This document shows, in pieces, positions 42,901-51,514 of a DNA stretch of 64,000 nucleotides. The first letter of the stretch is position 1. The number at the start of each line of letters is the position of its first letter. Made by a program: the position numbers and the translations under genes. The notes beneath the pieces are model-generated. The model saw only the letters and a program-made list of their open reading frames with translations. It had not been told where the DNA came from and ran no database searches. The stretch comes from Helicobacteraceae bacterium (GTDB taxonomy: Bacteria > Campylobacterota > Campylobacteria > Campylobacterales > Sulfurimonadaceae): contig CANMJR010000008.1 in NCBI GenBank assembly GCA_947498025.1, forward strand, positions 1 through 64,000. Reading direction: 5' to 3'.

Positions 42901-44386
42901 AATTGAGGATTTGGCGCAACTTATTTTTGATATGAAACAGGTTAATCCACATGCAAGAGTTGCCGTGAAATTGGTTTCAACTATCGGTGTCGGAACAATT
43001 GCAGCGGGTGTTGCAAAAGCGTATGCGGACAAAATTATTATCTCAGGCGGGGATGGCGGAACGGGTGCTGCTCCGCTTACTTCAATCAAATTTGCCGGAA
43101 ATCCTTGGGAAATCGGTCTAAGTGAGGCACATAACGCACTCAAAGCAAATAACCTCAGAGGTTTGGTTGAGCTTCAAACAGACGGCGGACTCAAATCCGG
43201 TTTGGATGTCGTCAAGGCTGCACTTTTGGGTGCTGAGAGTTACGCTTTTGGTACGGGTGTTTTAACAATTGTCGGTTGTAAAATGCTTAGAATTTGCCAT
43301 GTAAATAAGTGTTCCGTAGGTATCGCAACACAAAATGAGAAACTTCGTAAAGAGTTTTTCAAAGGACATGTGGATCAGGTTATAAACTACTTTACGCTCT
43401 TAGCTGAGGATGTTCGTTCTATCATGGCTGAACTAGGCTTTGCAACGATGGAGGAGATGGTAGGTCGTGTGGATATACTTAAAGTGGTGGACGATAAGTT
43501 TGCACAAAAATTTGATTTTTCTGCAATTTTACACCAAGAGAGCGGAGTAAATACGCATCAACAAAAATCAAATCCTCCTTTTGACAATAATGAATTTGAA
43601 AAGGATGTTTTAAAAGAGGCTATGAACGCTATTAAACACCCTGAACATCCTATAAGAATCAGCAGAGAGATAACGAACATTCATAGAAGTTTCGGTGCTT
43701 TAGTGAGTGGAGAAATAGCACACTACTACGGTGATAAAGGTCTAAAAGCAGACACTATTAAAATAAATCTTAACGGCATAGCAGGTCAGGCTTTGGGTGC
43801 ATTTTTAATCCCGGGCGTTTCTATTTATCTCAACGGTGTGGCGAACGATTACATCGGTAAAGGGATGCATGGCGGAAAAATAATCATTACCTCTAAAAAT
43901 GAGGGTGAAGAGTTTAGTGCCGGCGGAAATACATGTCTTTATGGTGCAACAGGCGGTAAACTTTACATCTCCGGAAGTGTAGGAGAGAGATTTGCAGTTC
44001 GTAACTCGGGTGCTTTGGCAATAGTTGAGGGTTCCGGAGATAACGCATGTGAGTACATGACAGGCGGAATCGTTGCAATTCTTGGCAAAACAGGTCTCAA
44101 CTTCGGTGCCGGTATGACAGGCGGAGTAAGTTTTGTTTATGATGCCGACCACAGCTTTGTAGAAAATGTGAATCGCGAGTTGGTTGAAGCTATCCGCATT
44201 GATACGGATGAGGGAGCAGATGCGAGACATCTTCTGAAAAAACTGTTAAAAGATTATGTTGTAGAGACAAATAGCGTTAAAGCAAAAGAGTTACTTGCCA
44301 ACTTTAGAGTAGAGGTGAGAAACTTCTGGCTAATCCGTCCTAAAAACTTAACAAAACTACCTCTTAATCTTGAGAATGGAGACTAA
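39947..44386 (+). CDS. gltB: Glutamate synthase large subunit
   Basis: A 1479-residue GltB. The mature N-terminal nucleophile is Cys15 (DNCGFGLIA), so a 14-residue propeptide is removed. The glutaminase domain has RFSTNTLPEWRLAQPFR. The FMN/synthase domain shows GGEDSQRFG, PGEGGQLSGHKV and ISGGDGGTGAAPLTS. The 3Fe-4S cysteines are Cys1111, Cys1117 and Cys1122 (CKMLRICHVNKC). A C-terminal GXGXG beta-helix follows. It makes glutamate from glutamine and 2-oxoglutarate. gltD starts two bases after its stop. Upstream, a TATAAT at 39807 is a possible -10 and AAAGTG/CACTTT a possible operator; both are weak. Confidence 0.95.
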   Translation: MVEHHDLLRSFKDNCGFGLIANIKNRASHKVLDDAVTALERMMHRGAVAADGKTGDGSGLLLSMPEEFIRNEASKSGVELPKQFAVASVFTKDRNHLQTIEKICVNNDLKIVFTRDVPVDTKALGDQALASLPNIVQLIITPNSIMATNRFDALLYLSRKECEHALVYDRNFYIASMSSKVLSYKGLVMPTHIKEFYKDLQNENFKISFSLFHQRFSTNTLPEWRLAQPFRAVAHNGEINSVEGNRINVEIKSESIKSEVFTSEEIERILPILQLNSSDSASADNFFEFLIVNGMDFFKAVRAVIPSAWQNAPHMDPELRAFYEYHSTVFEAWDGPAAFSVTDGRYVGCVLDRNGLRPSKYIITKDDNLLIASEYGVVDIAEENIKERGRLQSGEMLGLDLKFGKILKNEQINDYLKSSNPYMKWLNEHMVYLQEHVEEQYITKCDFNRENFIKRQRFFNITQEVVEQVIEPMLIEGKEAVGSMGDDTPLAAFSNNQRAFSDYFKQKFAQVTNPPIDPIREKIVMSLNTGFGEVHNILNEHPSHAHRLKSISPIITSEKLEVLKSFGDKKSPRYQAFYHNATFSTAYSGTLKEALDALVARVIDSVKNEGTRVVILDDYEFSATNKIIPMAMVVGRLNFALLKVKIRHLVSMVAITGEVTDSHSAAVLIGYGASAIYPNLLFATAIDILEKSKVIKIDCHEALKSVHSALNGGLLKIISKMGIATIASYRNAGLFDVLGLNKRVVGECFESSNSALGGLDYEDIDERITRYHKEAFNEDGFNKIFPLNIGGYYKFYNGGEHHDFGPDVIHAIHTVAASGEKKDFDRLKNLINKRGLKFIRDFFELKSDRKPINISEVEPKEKIFKRFAAAAMSLGSISPEAHETIAMAMNSIGAQSNSGEGGEDSQRFGTNRNSKIKQVASGRFGVTPAYLRSAEEIQIKVAQGAKPGEGGQLSGHKVSPLIAKLRHTVPGVTLISPPPHHDIYSIEDLAQLIFDMKQVNPHARVAVKLVSTIGVGTIAAGVAKAYADKIIISGGDGGTGAAPLTSIKFAGNPWEIGLSEAHNALKANNLRGLVELQTDGGLKSGLDVVKAALLGAESYAFGTGVLTIVGCKMLRICHVNKCSVGIATQNEKLRKEFFKGHVDQVINYFTLLAEDVRSIMAELGFATMEEMVGRVDILKVVDDKFAQKFDFSAILHQESGVNTHQQKSNPPFDNNEFEKDVLKEAMNAIKHPEHPIRISREITNIHRSFGALVSGEIAHYYGDKGLKADTIKINLNGIAGQALGAFLIPGVSIYLNGVANDYIGKGMHGGKIIITSKNEGEEFSAGGNTCLYGATGGKLYISGSVGERFAVRNSGALAIVEGSGDNACEYMTGGIVAILGKTGLNFGAGMTGGVSFVYDADHSFVENVNRELVEAIRIDTDEGADARHLLKKLLKDYVVETNSVKAKELLANFRVEVRNFWLIRPKNLTKLPLNLENGD

Positions 44387-44387
44387 T

Positions 44388-45773
44388 ATGAAAGAATTTT
44401 TAACAACTGAAAGAGTAGATGCAACAAAAAGATTGGTAGTTGAGAGAACAAGAGATTTTGGTGAAATTTATGAACTTTTTAATCCGCATGATGCGAGCAC
44501 TCAGAGCGAAAGATGTATTCAGTGCGGTGACCCGTTTTGTTTAAACAAATGCCCTCTTCACAACTACATTCCGCAGTGGCTGAAATCTATTGCCGAAAAA
44601 GATTTGGAGTTTGCATTTAAACTCTCAAACGAACCGTCTCCCTTTCCTGAAGTAATGGGAAGAGTTTGCCCGCATGACAGACTTTGTGAGGGTGATTGCA
44701 GTCTCAATGACGGACATGGCGCCATTACAATCGGCTCGATTGAGACACACATTACGGAAGAGGGCTTTAAGCAAGGATTTAAACCTGAATTTCCTGGAAT
44801 TACAACAACTAAAAAAGTGGCAGTTATAGGAAGCGGACCTGCCGGTTTATCGGCAGCTACCTACCTTCTTCGCTCAGGAATTGCCGTAACTATGTATGAG
44901 AGATGCGACCGTGCAGGAGGACTTCTTACTTATGGAATTCCTAACTTCAAGCTTGATAAAAAGATAGTTGAGAGACGCGTAAAACTTCTCGAGGAGGCTG
45001 GTCTCAAACTGGTTCTCAATTGTGAAGTTGGCAAGGATATTACCTTTGAAGAGATAGCAGATACGCATGATGCAATGTTTATAGGTGTCGGTGCTACAAA
45101 GGCTAAAAAAGCAGGTCTCTCAGGCGAGCAGGCTCCTAATGTTTATGCGGCCATGGACTATTTAACACAGATTCAGAAAAAAAACTTTAAATTATCCTAC
45201 GAGAAAAAGTTTGATTTTAAAGATTTAAATGTCGTAGTAATCGGTGGCGGAGATACTGCTATGGATTGTCTCAGAACTGCAAAAAGAGAAGGTGCAAGAA
45301 GTGTAACCTGTCTTTATCGCCGTGATGCACACAACATGCCGGGAAGCCAGAAAGAGTACAAAAATGCGATGGAAGAGGGTGTAGATTTTACCTTCTTTGT
45401 ATCGCCAAAAGAGATAGTGCAAAATGAAAACGGCAAAGCTGTAGGCGTAGAAGTTGTTAAAACAAATCTTGGTGCAAAAGATGAGAGCGGTCGCCAAAAG
45501 ATGGAAGAGGTTAAGGGGAGTGAATACAGAGTAAACGCAGATGTAATTATAATGTCATTAGGATTTGACCCTGCTGTTCCCTCCTTTTTGGCAGAAAACG
45601 GCATTGAAACAAACAGCTGGGGTGGAATCATCATAAATGAAGCAACACATGAAACAACAACTGCAGGAATTTATGCCGGCGGAGATTGCTATAGAGGTGC
45701 CGACTTAGTTGTAACGGCAGCATTTGACGGTCGCGAGGCTGCAAGAAGCATAGCAAAATCTTTACTTAAATAG
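44388..45773 (+). CDS. gltD: Glutamate synthase small subunit
   Basis: About 461 residues. The N-terminal region binds two [4Fe-4S] clusters (RCIQCGDPFCLNKCPLHNYIP and CPHDRLCEGDC). FAD binding is at VAVIGSGPAGLSAATYLLR and NADPH binding at VVIGGGDTAMDCLRTAKREG. The C-terminal FAD end GIYAGGDCYRGADLVVTA is intact. It feeds NADPH electrons to GltB. The ATG at 44388 has GGAGA five bases before it and sits two bases after the gltB stop; an ATG six codons upstream is less likely because it would overlap gltB and lose that RBS. Together the pair is the ammonium-assimilation enzyme expected in a diazotroph. Confidence 0.94.
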   Translation: MKEFLTTERVDATKRLVVERTRDFGEIYELFNPHDASTQSERCIQCGDPFCLNKCPLHNYIPQWLKSIAEKDLEFAFKLSNEPSPFPEVMGRVCPHDRLCEGDCSLNDGHGAITIGSIETHITEEGFKQGFKPEFPGITTTKKVAVIGSGPAGLSAATYLLRSGIAVTMYERCDRAGGLLTYGIPNFKLDKKIVERRVKLLEEAGLKLVLNCEVGKDITFEEIADTHDAMFIGVGATKAKKAGLSGEQAPNVYAAMDYLTQIQKKNFKLSYEKKFDFKDLNVVVIGGGDTAMDCLRTAKREGARSVTCLYRRDAHNMPGSQKEYKNAMEEGVDFTFFVSPKEIVQNENGKAVGVEVVKTNLGAKDESGRQKMEEVKGSEYRVNADVIIMSLGFDPAVPSFLAENGIETNSWGGIIINEATHETTTAGIYAGGDCYRGADLVVTAAFDGREAARSIAKSLLK

Positions 45774-45781
45774 TTAATATC

Positions 45782-45853
45782 TGATGTTACGCACTAAAAC
45801 GAACGCGTCTGTTTTTAGGGGCAGCTGCTTATGTCCCTACAACCCCCTAAAGA
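45782..45853. repeat. Dispersed TIR repeat, copy 4 (truncated, reverse orientation)
   Basis: TGATGTTACGCAC begins the copy. The inverted internal blocks follow (an AAACGAACGCGTCTGTTTT palindrome, then TGTCCCTACAACCCCCTAAAG). The far terminal repeat is missing, and the copy ends against the RBS of the lipoprotein gene at 45864. Confidence 0.7.
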
Positions 45854-45863
45854 AGGAAAAAAG

Positions 45864-46298
45864 ATGAAAAAGTTACTATTTATATCGGCTGCAACTCTAC
45901 TCTTGCTTAGCGGATGTGCTACAAGCGGAGTTCCGGAGTATAGCGGTAAAGATTATAATCAGATAAAAAGATATGATACAGGTGTAGTTGTCGATGCAAA
46001 ACCGGTGGTTATAACGGATGATGGCACGGGTACATTTTTGGGTGCTATCATCGGTGGAGTTGTCGGTTCTACGATGGGCAGAGGTGCCGGAAATACATTG
46101 GCGACACTCGGCGGTGGTTTGGTCGGCGGTTATGCAGGAAGCCAAGTTGCAAAAGCAAATGCTATGGAGCTTACAGTTGACTTAGACAATGGCGAACATG
46201 TGGTGGTAGTTGCAAAAGGTGTTACTATTTTTGCAGGCGACCGCGTAAGAATTGTAAAAGACGGCTCAAAAGTTGCACAGGTTTATAAGATAAATTAG
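45864..46298 (+). CDS. Glycine-zipper outer-membrane lipoprotein (SlyB/PcP-like)
   Basis: A 144-residue lipoprotein. The signal peptide is KKLLFISAATLLLLSGC with lipobox LSGC. The mature part has a glycine-zipper segment (FLGAIIGGVVGSTMGR and GGGLVGGYAGSQVAK), as in SlyB/PcP/Pal-type 17-kDa proteins, then a small beta domain (VDLDNGEHVVVVAKG, FAGDRVRIVKDG). It probably sits in the outer-membrane inner leaflet. The ATG at 45864 has AAGGAAAAAAG before it. The frame is open further upstream, but that part is repeat sequence, not gene. Expression from within or through a truncated repeat copy is likely. Confidence 0.82.
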   Translation: MKKLLFISAATLLLLSGCATSGVPEYSGKDYNQIKRYDTGVVVDAKPVVITDDGTGTFLGAIIGGVVGSTMGRGAGNTLATLGGGLVGGYAGSQVAKANAMELTVDLDNGEHVVVVAKGVTIFAGDRVRIVKDGSKVAQVYKIN

Positions 46299-46336
46299 TT
46301 CTATCAAATTTTTAAAAAAAAACAGAGGTTATTGAC

Positions 46337-47254
46337 ATGCTAACATATATTTTTGGTCACACAAATCCAGACTCTGACTCTATTGTCGGGGCGATTTCAC
46401 TCGCTCATCTTAAAAATCAGTTAGGTGAAGAGTGTGTTGCTACGCGTCAAGGTGAAATATCACCTGAAACAGAATTTATTCTTAACAAATTTGGTGGAAC
46501 ACTTCCCGAGCTTAAAACTTCTTATGCCGGAGAGAGTGTTTATTTGGTTGACTTCTCGGACATTGCACAAGCTCCAAAAGATATAAAAGAAGCGACAATT
46601 TTGGGCATAGTTGACCACCATAAATTAGGCGATATAACGACGGATACTCCTTTAGAGTGCTGGATTCGTCCAATCGGATGTACAAATACTATCATCAAAG
46701 AGATGTATGATTATCATAAAATCGAAATTCCAAAAGATATAGCAGGCATGATGATGTGTGCAATTTTGAGCGATACGGTGATTTTTAAATCTCCGACATG
46801 TACAAAAGTGGACACAAAAGCAGTAAAAGAGCTGGCTGAAATCTGCGGTATTGAAGATTACAAAGCTCTCGGAATGGAGATGTTTATAGCAAAATCACAG
46901 ATTGACGGTGCAACGGCAAGGGATTTAAATACAAGAGACTACAAAGAGTTTGACATGAACGACACAAAAGTCGGTATCGGTCAGCTTGAGATGATAGATA
47001 TTTCTGTATTGGATAGCAGAATCGATGAACTTTTTGCAGATATGAAGCTCCTAAAAGAAGAGGGCAATCTTCACACAATCGTAATTCTTTTAACAGATAT
47101 CATGAAAGAGGGTTCACAACTTTTGGTTTTAAGTGATGATATGAGCAAAGTAGAGAGTGCATTTAATATAAAAATAGAAAATAATCAAGCATGGCTTGAA
47201 GGTGTTTTAAGTCGTAAAAAACAGGTTATTCCTTTTCTTCAACCACAGTTTTAA
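46337..47254 (+). CDS. ppaC: Manganese-dependent inorganic pyrophosphatase (family II)
   Basis: A 305-residue DHH-family pyrophosphatase. Motif I is FGHTNPDSDSI, motif II has VDFSDIAQAP, motif III is GIVDHHKLGD, and a later ILSDTVIFKSPTCT carries the fourth metal Asp. The C-terminal DHHA2 domain ends with LEGVLSRKKQVIPFL, which supplies the substrate-binding R-K-K. It splits pyrophosphate made in biosynthesis. AGAGGTT is about eight bases before the ATG. It stands alone between a lipoprotein and a dispersed repeat. Confidence 0.92.
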   Translation: MLTYIFGHTNPDSDSIVGAISLAHLKNQLGEECVATRQGEISPETEFILNKFGGTLPELKTSYAGESVYLVDFSDIAQAPKDIKEATILGIVDHHKLGDITTDTPLECWIRPIGCTNTIIKEMYDYHKIEIPKDIAGMMMCAILSDTVIFKSPTCTKVDTKAVKELAEICGIEDYKALGMEMFIAKSQIDGATARDLNTRDYKEFDMNDTKVGIGQLEMIDISVLDSRIDELFADMKLLKEEGNLHTIVILLTDIMKEGSQLLVLSDDMSKVESAFNIKIENNQAWLEGVLSRKKQVIPFLQPQF

Positions 47255-47262
47255 TTATATAC

Positions 47263-47410
47263 TGATGTTATTCTCGAAAAACAAAGTTTTATTGAAGAAA
47301 CATTTTCGCTCTGCGAAAAGCGCTTCGCTTGTTTTCCTAGCTTTAGGGGGTTGTAGGGACACTTGTCCCTGCCATCTAAACGGACGCGTTCGTTTTGGTG
47401 CGTAACATCA
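47263..47410. repeat. Dispersed TIR repeat, copy 5 (rearranged)
   Basis: About 148 bp from TGATGTTA to GTGCGTAACATCA. The right half is nearly identical to copy 2 (AGCTTTAGGGGGTTGTAGG, hairpin, AAACGGACGCGTTCGTTT). The left half has lost the CGCAC block and about 35 bp by a deletion between TTA repeats, and gained a GCGAAAAGCGCTTCGC palindrome. A TATAAT at 47415 starts five bases beyond its edge. Confidence 0.8.
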
Positions 47411-47414
47411 GTTG

Positions 47415-47420
47415 TATAAT
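47415..47420 (+). promoter_or_regulatory. Candidate -10 box for the cytochrome operon
   Basis: TATAAT lies just outside repeat copy 5 and about 90 bp before the start at 47511. The repeat end would form the -35 side. Confidence 0.3.
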
Positions 47421-47510
47421 TAATCTATATCAATAAAATTACTGCTAATAGAAGCTATCATCATCTTTATTCAAAAAGAGGGTGGATATTGTGATTAAAA
47501 TGGTTTTAGC

Positions 47511-48761
47511 ATGAATGTATATATAAAAACATTTCTCAAAATAGTTCTCATTGTGATATTGGTTTTTGAAGCTTTATCCTATTTTTTAACAAAAAAAGTA
47601 GATAAACATTATAGTGACGGTGAGCTGAGAGAAACTGCACTCTCTAGGAACATGTCGAGTATTCCAACTACATATAATGAACTTTTAAAGGTGGTTGACA
47701 GCCCGGAAAACAGGTTAAGTAAAGATAAAATTGAGTTGGGGAAGAGTCTCTTTTTTGATAAAACTTTATCTCAAAATAGGGATATAAGCTGTGACACTTG
47801 CCACATGATAGAAAAAGAGACTAAAGAAAATAACACATTCTCAAATATGCTCCTCTCAACAAACAAAGATTCCGCAAAAGATTGTGTCGTATGTCATCTC
47901 TCCGACCAAAGTGGTACGGATAGGCTGGGAGCCGCTATAGGACATAATCAACAAGTAAATCCTCTGCATCTCAACACACTCAGCATCTTAAACTCTGCAT
48001 TGGCAAAACATCAAACATGGAGCGGAGAGGTTCAGAGCGTGGAGCAGCAAGCTGGCAACTCAATACAAGATCCCTATAAGATGAATTTGAATGCGAAAGA
48101 GGCAGAGCAGAGATTATCACAAGATGGCTCCTATGTTGAGAAGTTTGAGAAGGTCTTTAAAGATGAAAAAAATCCAACAGCCCCAACCCTCACTTTTGAA
48201 AATCTGCAAAAAGCTATCGGTGCTTATGTCAGGACACTTTTAACCCGCAGTGATTATGATAGATTTTTAGATGGAAATGATAGTGCAATAAGTCAAGAGG
48301 CAAAAAAAGGTTTAGCAAATTTTATGAATTTTGGCTGCAAAGGGTGTCATACAGGTAAAAGTGTCGGTGGACAGAGCATACAGAAGTTTCCACTGCGAGA
48401 TTACAATAGCTTTCTTGATTTGACAAATACATTCAGTGAAAACACCAAAGGAAGAGCAGTCAGCCAAGTTAGTTTTAATTTCAGTATGAGTCATCCCTAT
48501 CCGTTTGAGAATGTCGGCGGGTTCATGGGTAAAAACAGTCAACGACTGTTTAGGGTTCCGATGCTAAGAAATGTTACTAAAACATCACCCTATTTTCACA
48601 ATGGCTCGGTTGCAAAGCTCAGAGATGCCGTACATATCATGGCAAAACATCAACTAGGCATGAATCTAACAGATACACAAACAGATGAGATAGTGGCATT
48701 TTTAAAAACCTTGGAAGGGGATATTGTAAATTATTCTATTGAAGGTGAAGGAAAGTTATGA
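47511..48761 (+). CDS. Cytochrome c peroxidase-like protein with an extra haem site
   Basis: A 416-residue exported protein with an N-terminal membrane anchor or signal (IKTFLKIVLIVILVFEALSYF). The MauG/CcpA fold is visible (LGKSLFFDKTLSQNRDISCDTCH, AYVRTLLTRSDYDRFLDG, FRVPMLRNVTKTSPYFHNGS). There are three CxxCH sites: residues 94-98, 125-129 and 276-280. The usual enzyme has two, and the extra one lies in a 25-30-residue insertion right after the first. It probably reduces peroxide in the periplasm using electrons from the next gene's product. Its stop overlaps that gene (ATGA). Confidence 0.85.
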   Translation: MNVYIKTFLKIVLIVILVFEALSYFLTKKVDKHYSDGELRETALSRNMSSIPTTYNELLKVVDSPENRLSKDKIELGKSLFFDKTLSQNRDISCDTCHMIEKETKENNTFSNMLLSTNKDSAKDCVVCHLSDQSGTDRLGAAIGHNQQVNPLHLNTLSILNSALAKHQTWSGEVQSVEQQAGNSIQDPYKMNLNAKEAEQRLSQDGSYVEKFEKVFKDEKNPTAPTLTFENLQKAIGAYVRTLLTRSDYDRFLDGNDSAISQEAKKGLANFMNFGCKGCHTGKSVGGQSIQKFPLRDYNSFLDLTNTFSENTKGRAVSQVSFNFSMSHPYPFENVGGFMGKNSQRLFRVPMLRNVTKTSPYFHNGSVAKLRDAVHIMAKHQLGMNLTDTQTDEIVAFLKTLEGDIVNYSIEGEGKL

Positions 48762-50584
48762 AAACGAAGCATATAAAAATATATATACTCTTGCTATTTG
48801 TAACAGGAGTATTGCAATTAGAGATTATAAATATTGATTGGGGATATTTTAAATATATACAAGCACTCCATATAGTAGGTTCTGTTATCGTAACTCTATT
48901 TTTATTGGTGCCGCTGGTCAATATGCATGTGTATAAACACCTGATTGTTCAAAAAGAAAATTCTATAAACGGCTTACTGTTGGGGATTGTACTTTTTTTA
49001 ATTACTGCCAGTGGATTTTATCTTTTTTTGGTTGGAAATCGTGGCGGAGGTGTGCTTGGAAGTTACTCTTTCACTATACACTTTTATGGTTCGTTTCTTC
49101 TACTCATCGCTCTGTTTATACATACCAAAAAGAGGGTAAACCCAACAATCGCAACAAGTATTACAATCCTATTGATGAGCGCTCTTTTTTATCCAACTCT
49201 CTCTTTGAGTGACACTGATAACAAACTTACAAATATACAACTTGAGAAAGGTGTAGAGAGATACCATATTGAGGATTGGACAAATTCGGCTAAATGTAAA
49301 TCATGCCATACCGAAATATTTAACCAATGGGCAGATTCAAATCATAGACATATGGCAGAAACAAATCCTTACTACATGGTTATGGAAAACTTAGCCGCAC
49401 AAGACAAAGGACAAGGGTTCAGAAAATGGTGTATGGGGTGTCACAACCCTAGTGCCGTTACGACCGGACAAGATAAAACAACACATACTATGAATGACAA
49501 TACGATGCCTGATGTTCTTTTTGAGAGCGGTTCCGCAGCTCTTATTGATGAGTTGAAAACACATGGCAATGCAAGATTAGAGCAGGGAATCTCTTGTTTA
49601 ACTTGTCATAGAATTACAAAAACCGAATCCAAAGGAAACAGCTCCTACAGTTTAGATTTAACAAACAGAAAAAAATATGTTTTTGAAGAGAGCAATTCGG
49701 AGGTGAATCAGTGGCTGAATGAAAAGTTTATAAATTCAAATCCAAAAGTTCATAAAGAGAGTTACTCAAATCCTATATATAAAAAAAGCAGCTATTGTGC
49801 CTCTTGTCATGATGAGTTTTTACCCGATAGTAATTTGAGTGTGGTAGCAACTTTTAAAGAGTGGGAGAAATCACCTTTTAACACTCCTACAGATTTGAGT
49901 AAGCACAAAGAGTGTATAGATTGTCACATGACAAATTTAAAAGATGATAAGTTGTCACCTTTAAAAGGCTCTTCAACAGAGGGCGGAAAAATAAAAGAGG
50001 ATGTGAAAGTTCACTATTTCTCGGGTTCAAACCACTTTTTATCGGGGCTTAAAAATAGGGTGAATGAAGAGCAGACAATCCAGCTGCTTAAAACATCGGC
50101 AAAACTGGATGTTGCTATAAAAAATGGCAAAATAGAAGTGGGTGTGAAAAATGTAGGAGCAGGGCACCATTTACCAACCGGAGTTGCCGATTTTAGAGAG
50201 TTGTGGATTGATATAACACTTAAAGACAAAGAGAATAGAGTTGTCTTTGAGAGCGGAAAACTCAACGCTGATAATAATCTAGGAGAAGATGCAAGACCGT
50301 TTATGAAAATATTCGGTGATGAAAACGGTGTGCCTGTAGGTTTGCTCTTTTGGAGATATAAAAAACTTTTAAGCGATACCAGAATACCCGCAGGGGAGAG
50401 AAGGGTAGAGAGTTATGATATAAAAGAGGCTGAGAAATTACAGTACCCATTAACAGCCACTGTAAAACTTAACTTTAGGGTCTATCCTCAGTGGGTGACG
50501 GATGCCGTCAAACGGGCATATCCGCAGCTTCCGAATCCTCCAGTGGTTGAGTTAAATAAAATAGAAAAAGTGTTTTCAAAATGA
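48758..50584 (+). CDS. Membrane-anchored five-haem cytochrome c (c554-like)
   Basis: A 608-residue protein. Residues about 1-150 contain four membrane helices with several His (HIVGSVIVT, NMHVYKHLIV, FTIHFYGSFLLLIALFIHTKK) that could hold a quinone or haem b. A periplasmic part then has CxxCH at 180, 225, 280, 347 and 386, the cytochrome c554/NrfA-like pattern, including CLTCH and CIDCH followed by extra His ligands (HYFSGSNHFLSG). A final beta domain begins GAGHHLPTGVADFRELW. It likely takes electrons from the quinol pool to the peroxidase-like partner, whose gene overlaps it. The c554 label is by motif, not by alignment. Confidence 0.8.
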   Translation: MKTKHIKIYILLLFVTGVLQLEIINIDWGYFKYIQALHIVGSVIVTLFLLVPLVNMHVYKHLIVQKENSINGLLLGIVLFLITASGFYLFLVGNRGGGVLGSYSFTIHFYGSFLLLIALFIHTKKRVNPTIATSITILLMSALFYPTLSLSDTDNKLTNIQLEKGVERYHIEDWTNSAKCKSCHTEIFNQWADSNHRHMAETNPYYMVMENLAAQDKGQGFRKWCMGCHNPSAVTTGQDKTTHTMNDNTMPDVLFESGSAALIDELKTHGNARLEQGISCLTCHRITKTESKGNSSYSLDLTNRKKYVFEESNSEVNQWLNEKFINSNPKVHKESYSNPIYKKSSYCASCHDEFLPDSNLSVVATFKEWEKSPFNTPTDLSKHKECIDCHMTNLKDDKLSPLKGSSTEGGKIKEDVKVHYFSGSNHFLSGLKNRVNEEQTIQLLKTSAKLDVAIKNGKIEVGVKNVGAGHHLPTGVADFRELWIDITLKDKENRVVFESGKLNADNNLGEDARPFMKIFGDENGVPVGLLFWRYKKLLSDTRIPAGERRVESYDIKEAEKLQYPLTATVKLNFRVYPQWVTDAVKRAYPQLPNPPVVELNKIEKVFSK

Positions 50585-50623
50585 ACATTCAACTGATTAT
50601 TTAGCTTGTTCGTTTTCTTCAAC

Positions 50624-50629
50624 TATAAT
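50624..50629 (+). promoter_or_regulatory. Candidate -10 box for the SDR39U1 gene
   Basis: TATAAT is 33 bp before the ATG at 50663, with AGAGGCGC as RBS. No -35 box is obvious. Confidence 0.35.
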
Positions 50630-50662
50630 TCTAAAGTGTAAAATAAAAGATAGAGGCGCATT

Positions 50663-51484
50663 ATGAAAATAGCAATGACAGGAGCAAGCGGTTTTGTCGC
50701 AAAACAGCTCAGAGATACTTTTAGCGACATCGTGGCAATTGAGCGAAAAGATAGCGAAGAGGTTATTTTAGAAAAACTAAAAGGAGTGGATGTCGTCATA
50801 AATCTTGCCGGTTCTCCGATAATAAAAAAATGGACGCAAGAGTATAAAAAACTCCTTATATCAAGCCGTATAGAAACTACTAAAAAAATCGTAAAAGCAA
50901 TCAATAAAAGTGATGTAAAGCACTTTATCTCAACCTCTGCCATCGGCGCATATCCTGATAACATAGCATGTGATGAACAACATGTCGGGTATGGGGATGA
51001 TTTTTTGGGTCAGCTTACTAAAGCATGGGAAGCTGAGGCAAATATATGCGAAAAACCTACAACCATTTTGCGTTTTGGAGTGATTTTAAACAAAGATGGC
51101 GGAGCTTTGGCTCAGATGCTTCTTCCATTTCGCTTAGGTCTAGGCGGAGTAATCGGCAACGGTAAAATGATGATGAGCTGGATTGATAGTGCTGATTTGA
51201 TGAATATTTATAAGTTTGTAATTGATAAAAAAGCAACCGGTGTTTTTAATGCTGTCTCCCCGGAACCAATTTCAAACTACATTTTTACAAAAGCTCTAGG
51301 CAAAGTTTTAAACAGACCGACACTCTTCCCTCTTCCGGAATTTGTACTAAAAATTATTTACGGAGAGGGTGCAACAGTTTTAACAGGTTCAAAAGAGATC
51401 TATCCAAAAGCACTCAGTGAAGCAGGCTTTATTTTTGAATATCCAACGATTGATGCATCATTAACCCATCTTTTAGTTAGTTAA
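50663..51484 (+). CDS. NAD-dependent epimerase-like protein (TIGR01777/SDR39U1, YfcH-like)
   Basis: A 273-residue atypical short-chain dehydrogenase. The NAD(P) loop is MTGASGFVAKQL, with the family pattern VINLAGSPIIKKWTQEYKK, ISSRIETTKKIVKAI, FISTSAIGAYP and TILRFGVILNKDGGALAQMLLPFRLGLGG. The C-terminal DUF1731-like part (LGKVLNRPTLFPLPEFVLKIIYGEGATVLTGS) is present. Bacterial members such as YfcH and SulA-like proteins have no firm activity. It is a single gene converging on the minus-strand rpoN operon, with 30 bp between the stops. Confidence 0.85.
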   Translation: MKIAMTGASGFVAKQLRDTFSDIVAIERKDSEEVILEKLKGVDVVINLAGSPIIKKWTQEYKKLLISSRIETTKKIVKAINKSDVKHFISTSAIGAYPDNIACDEQHVGYGDDFLGQLTKAWEAEANICEKPTTILRFGVILNKDGGALAQMLLPFRLGLGGVIGNGKMMMSWIDSADLMNIYKFVIDKKATGVFNAVSPEPISNYIFTKALGKVLNRPTLFPLPEFVLKIIYGEGATVLTGSKEIYPKALSEAGFIFEYPTIDASLTHLLVS

Positions 51485-51514
51485 GTTAAACTTTAATTTG
51501 GTGGGCAAGGAAAA

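Noticed and set aside
45831-45863. Upstream in-frame extension of the glycine-zipper lipoprotein
   Set aside because: It is made of repeat copy 4 sequence and would place residues before a good signal peptide; the ATG at 45864 has a clear RBS.
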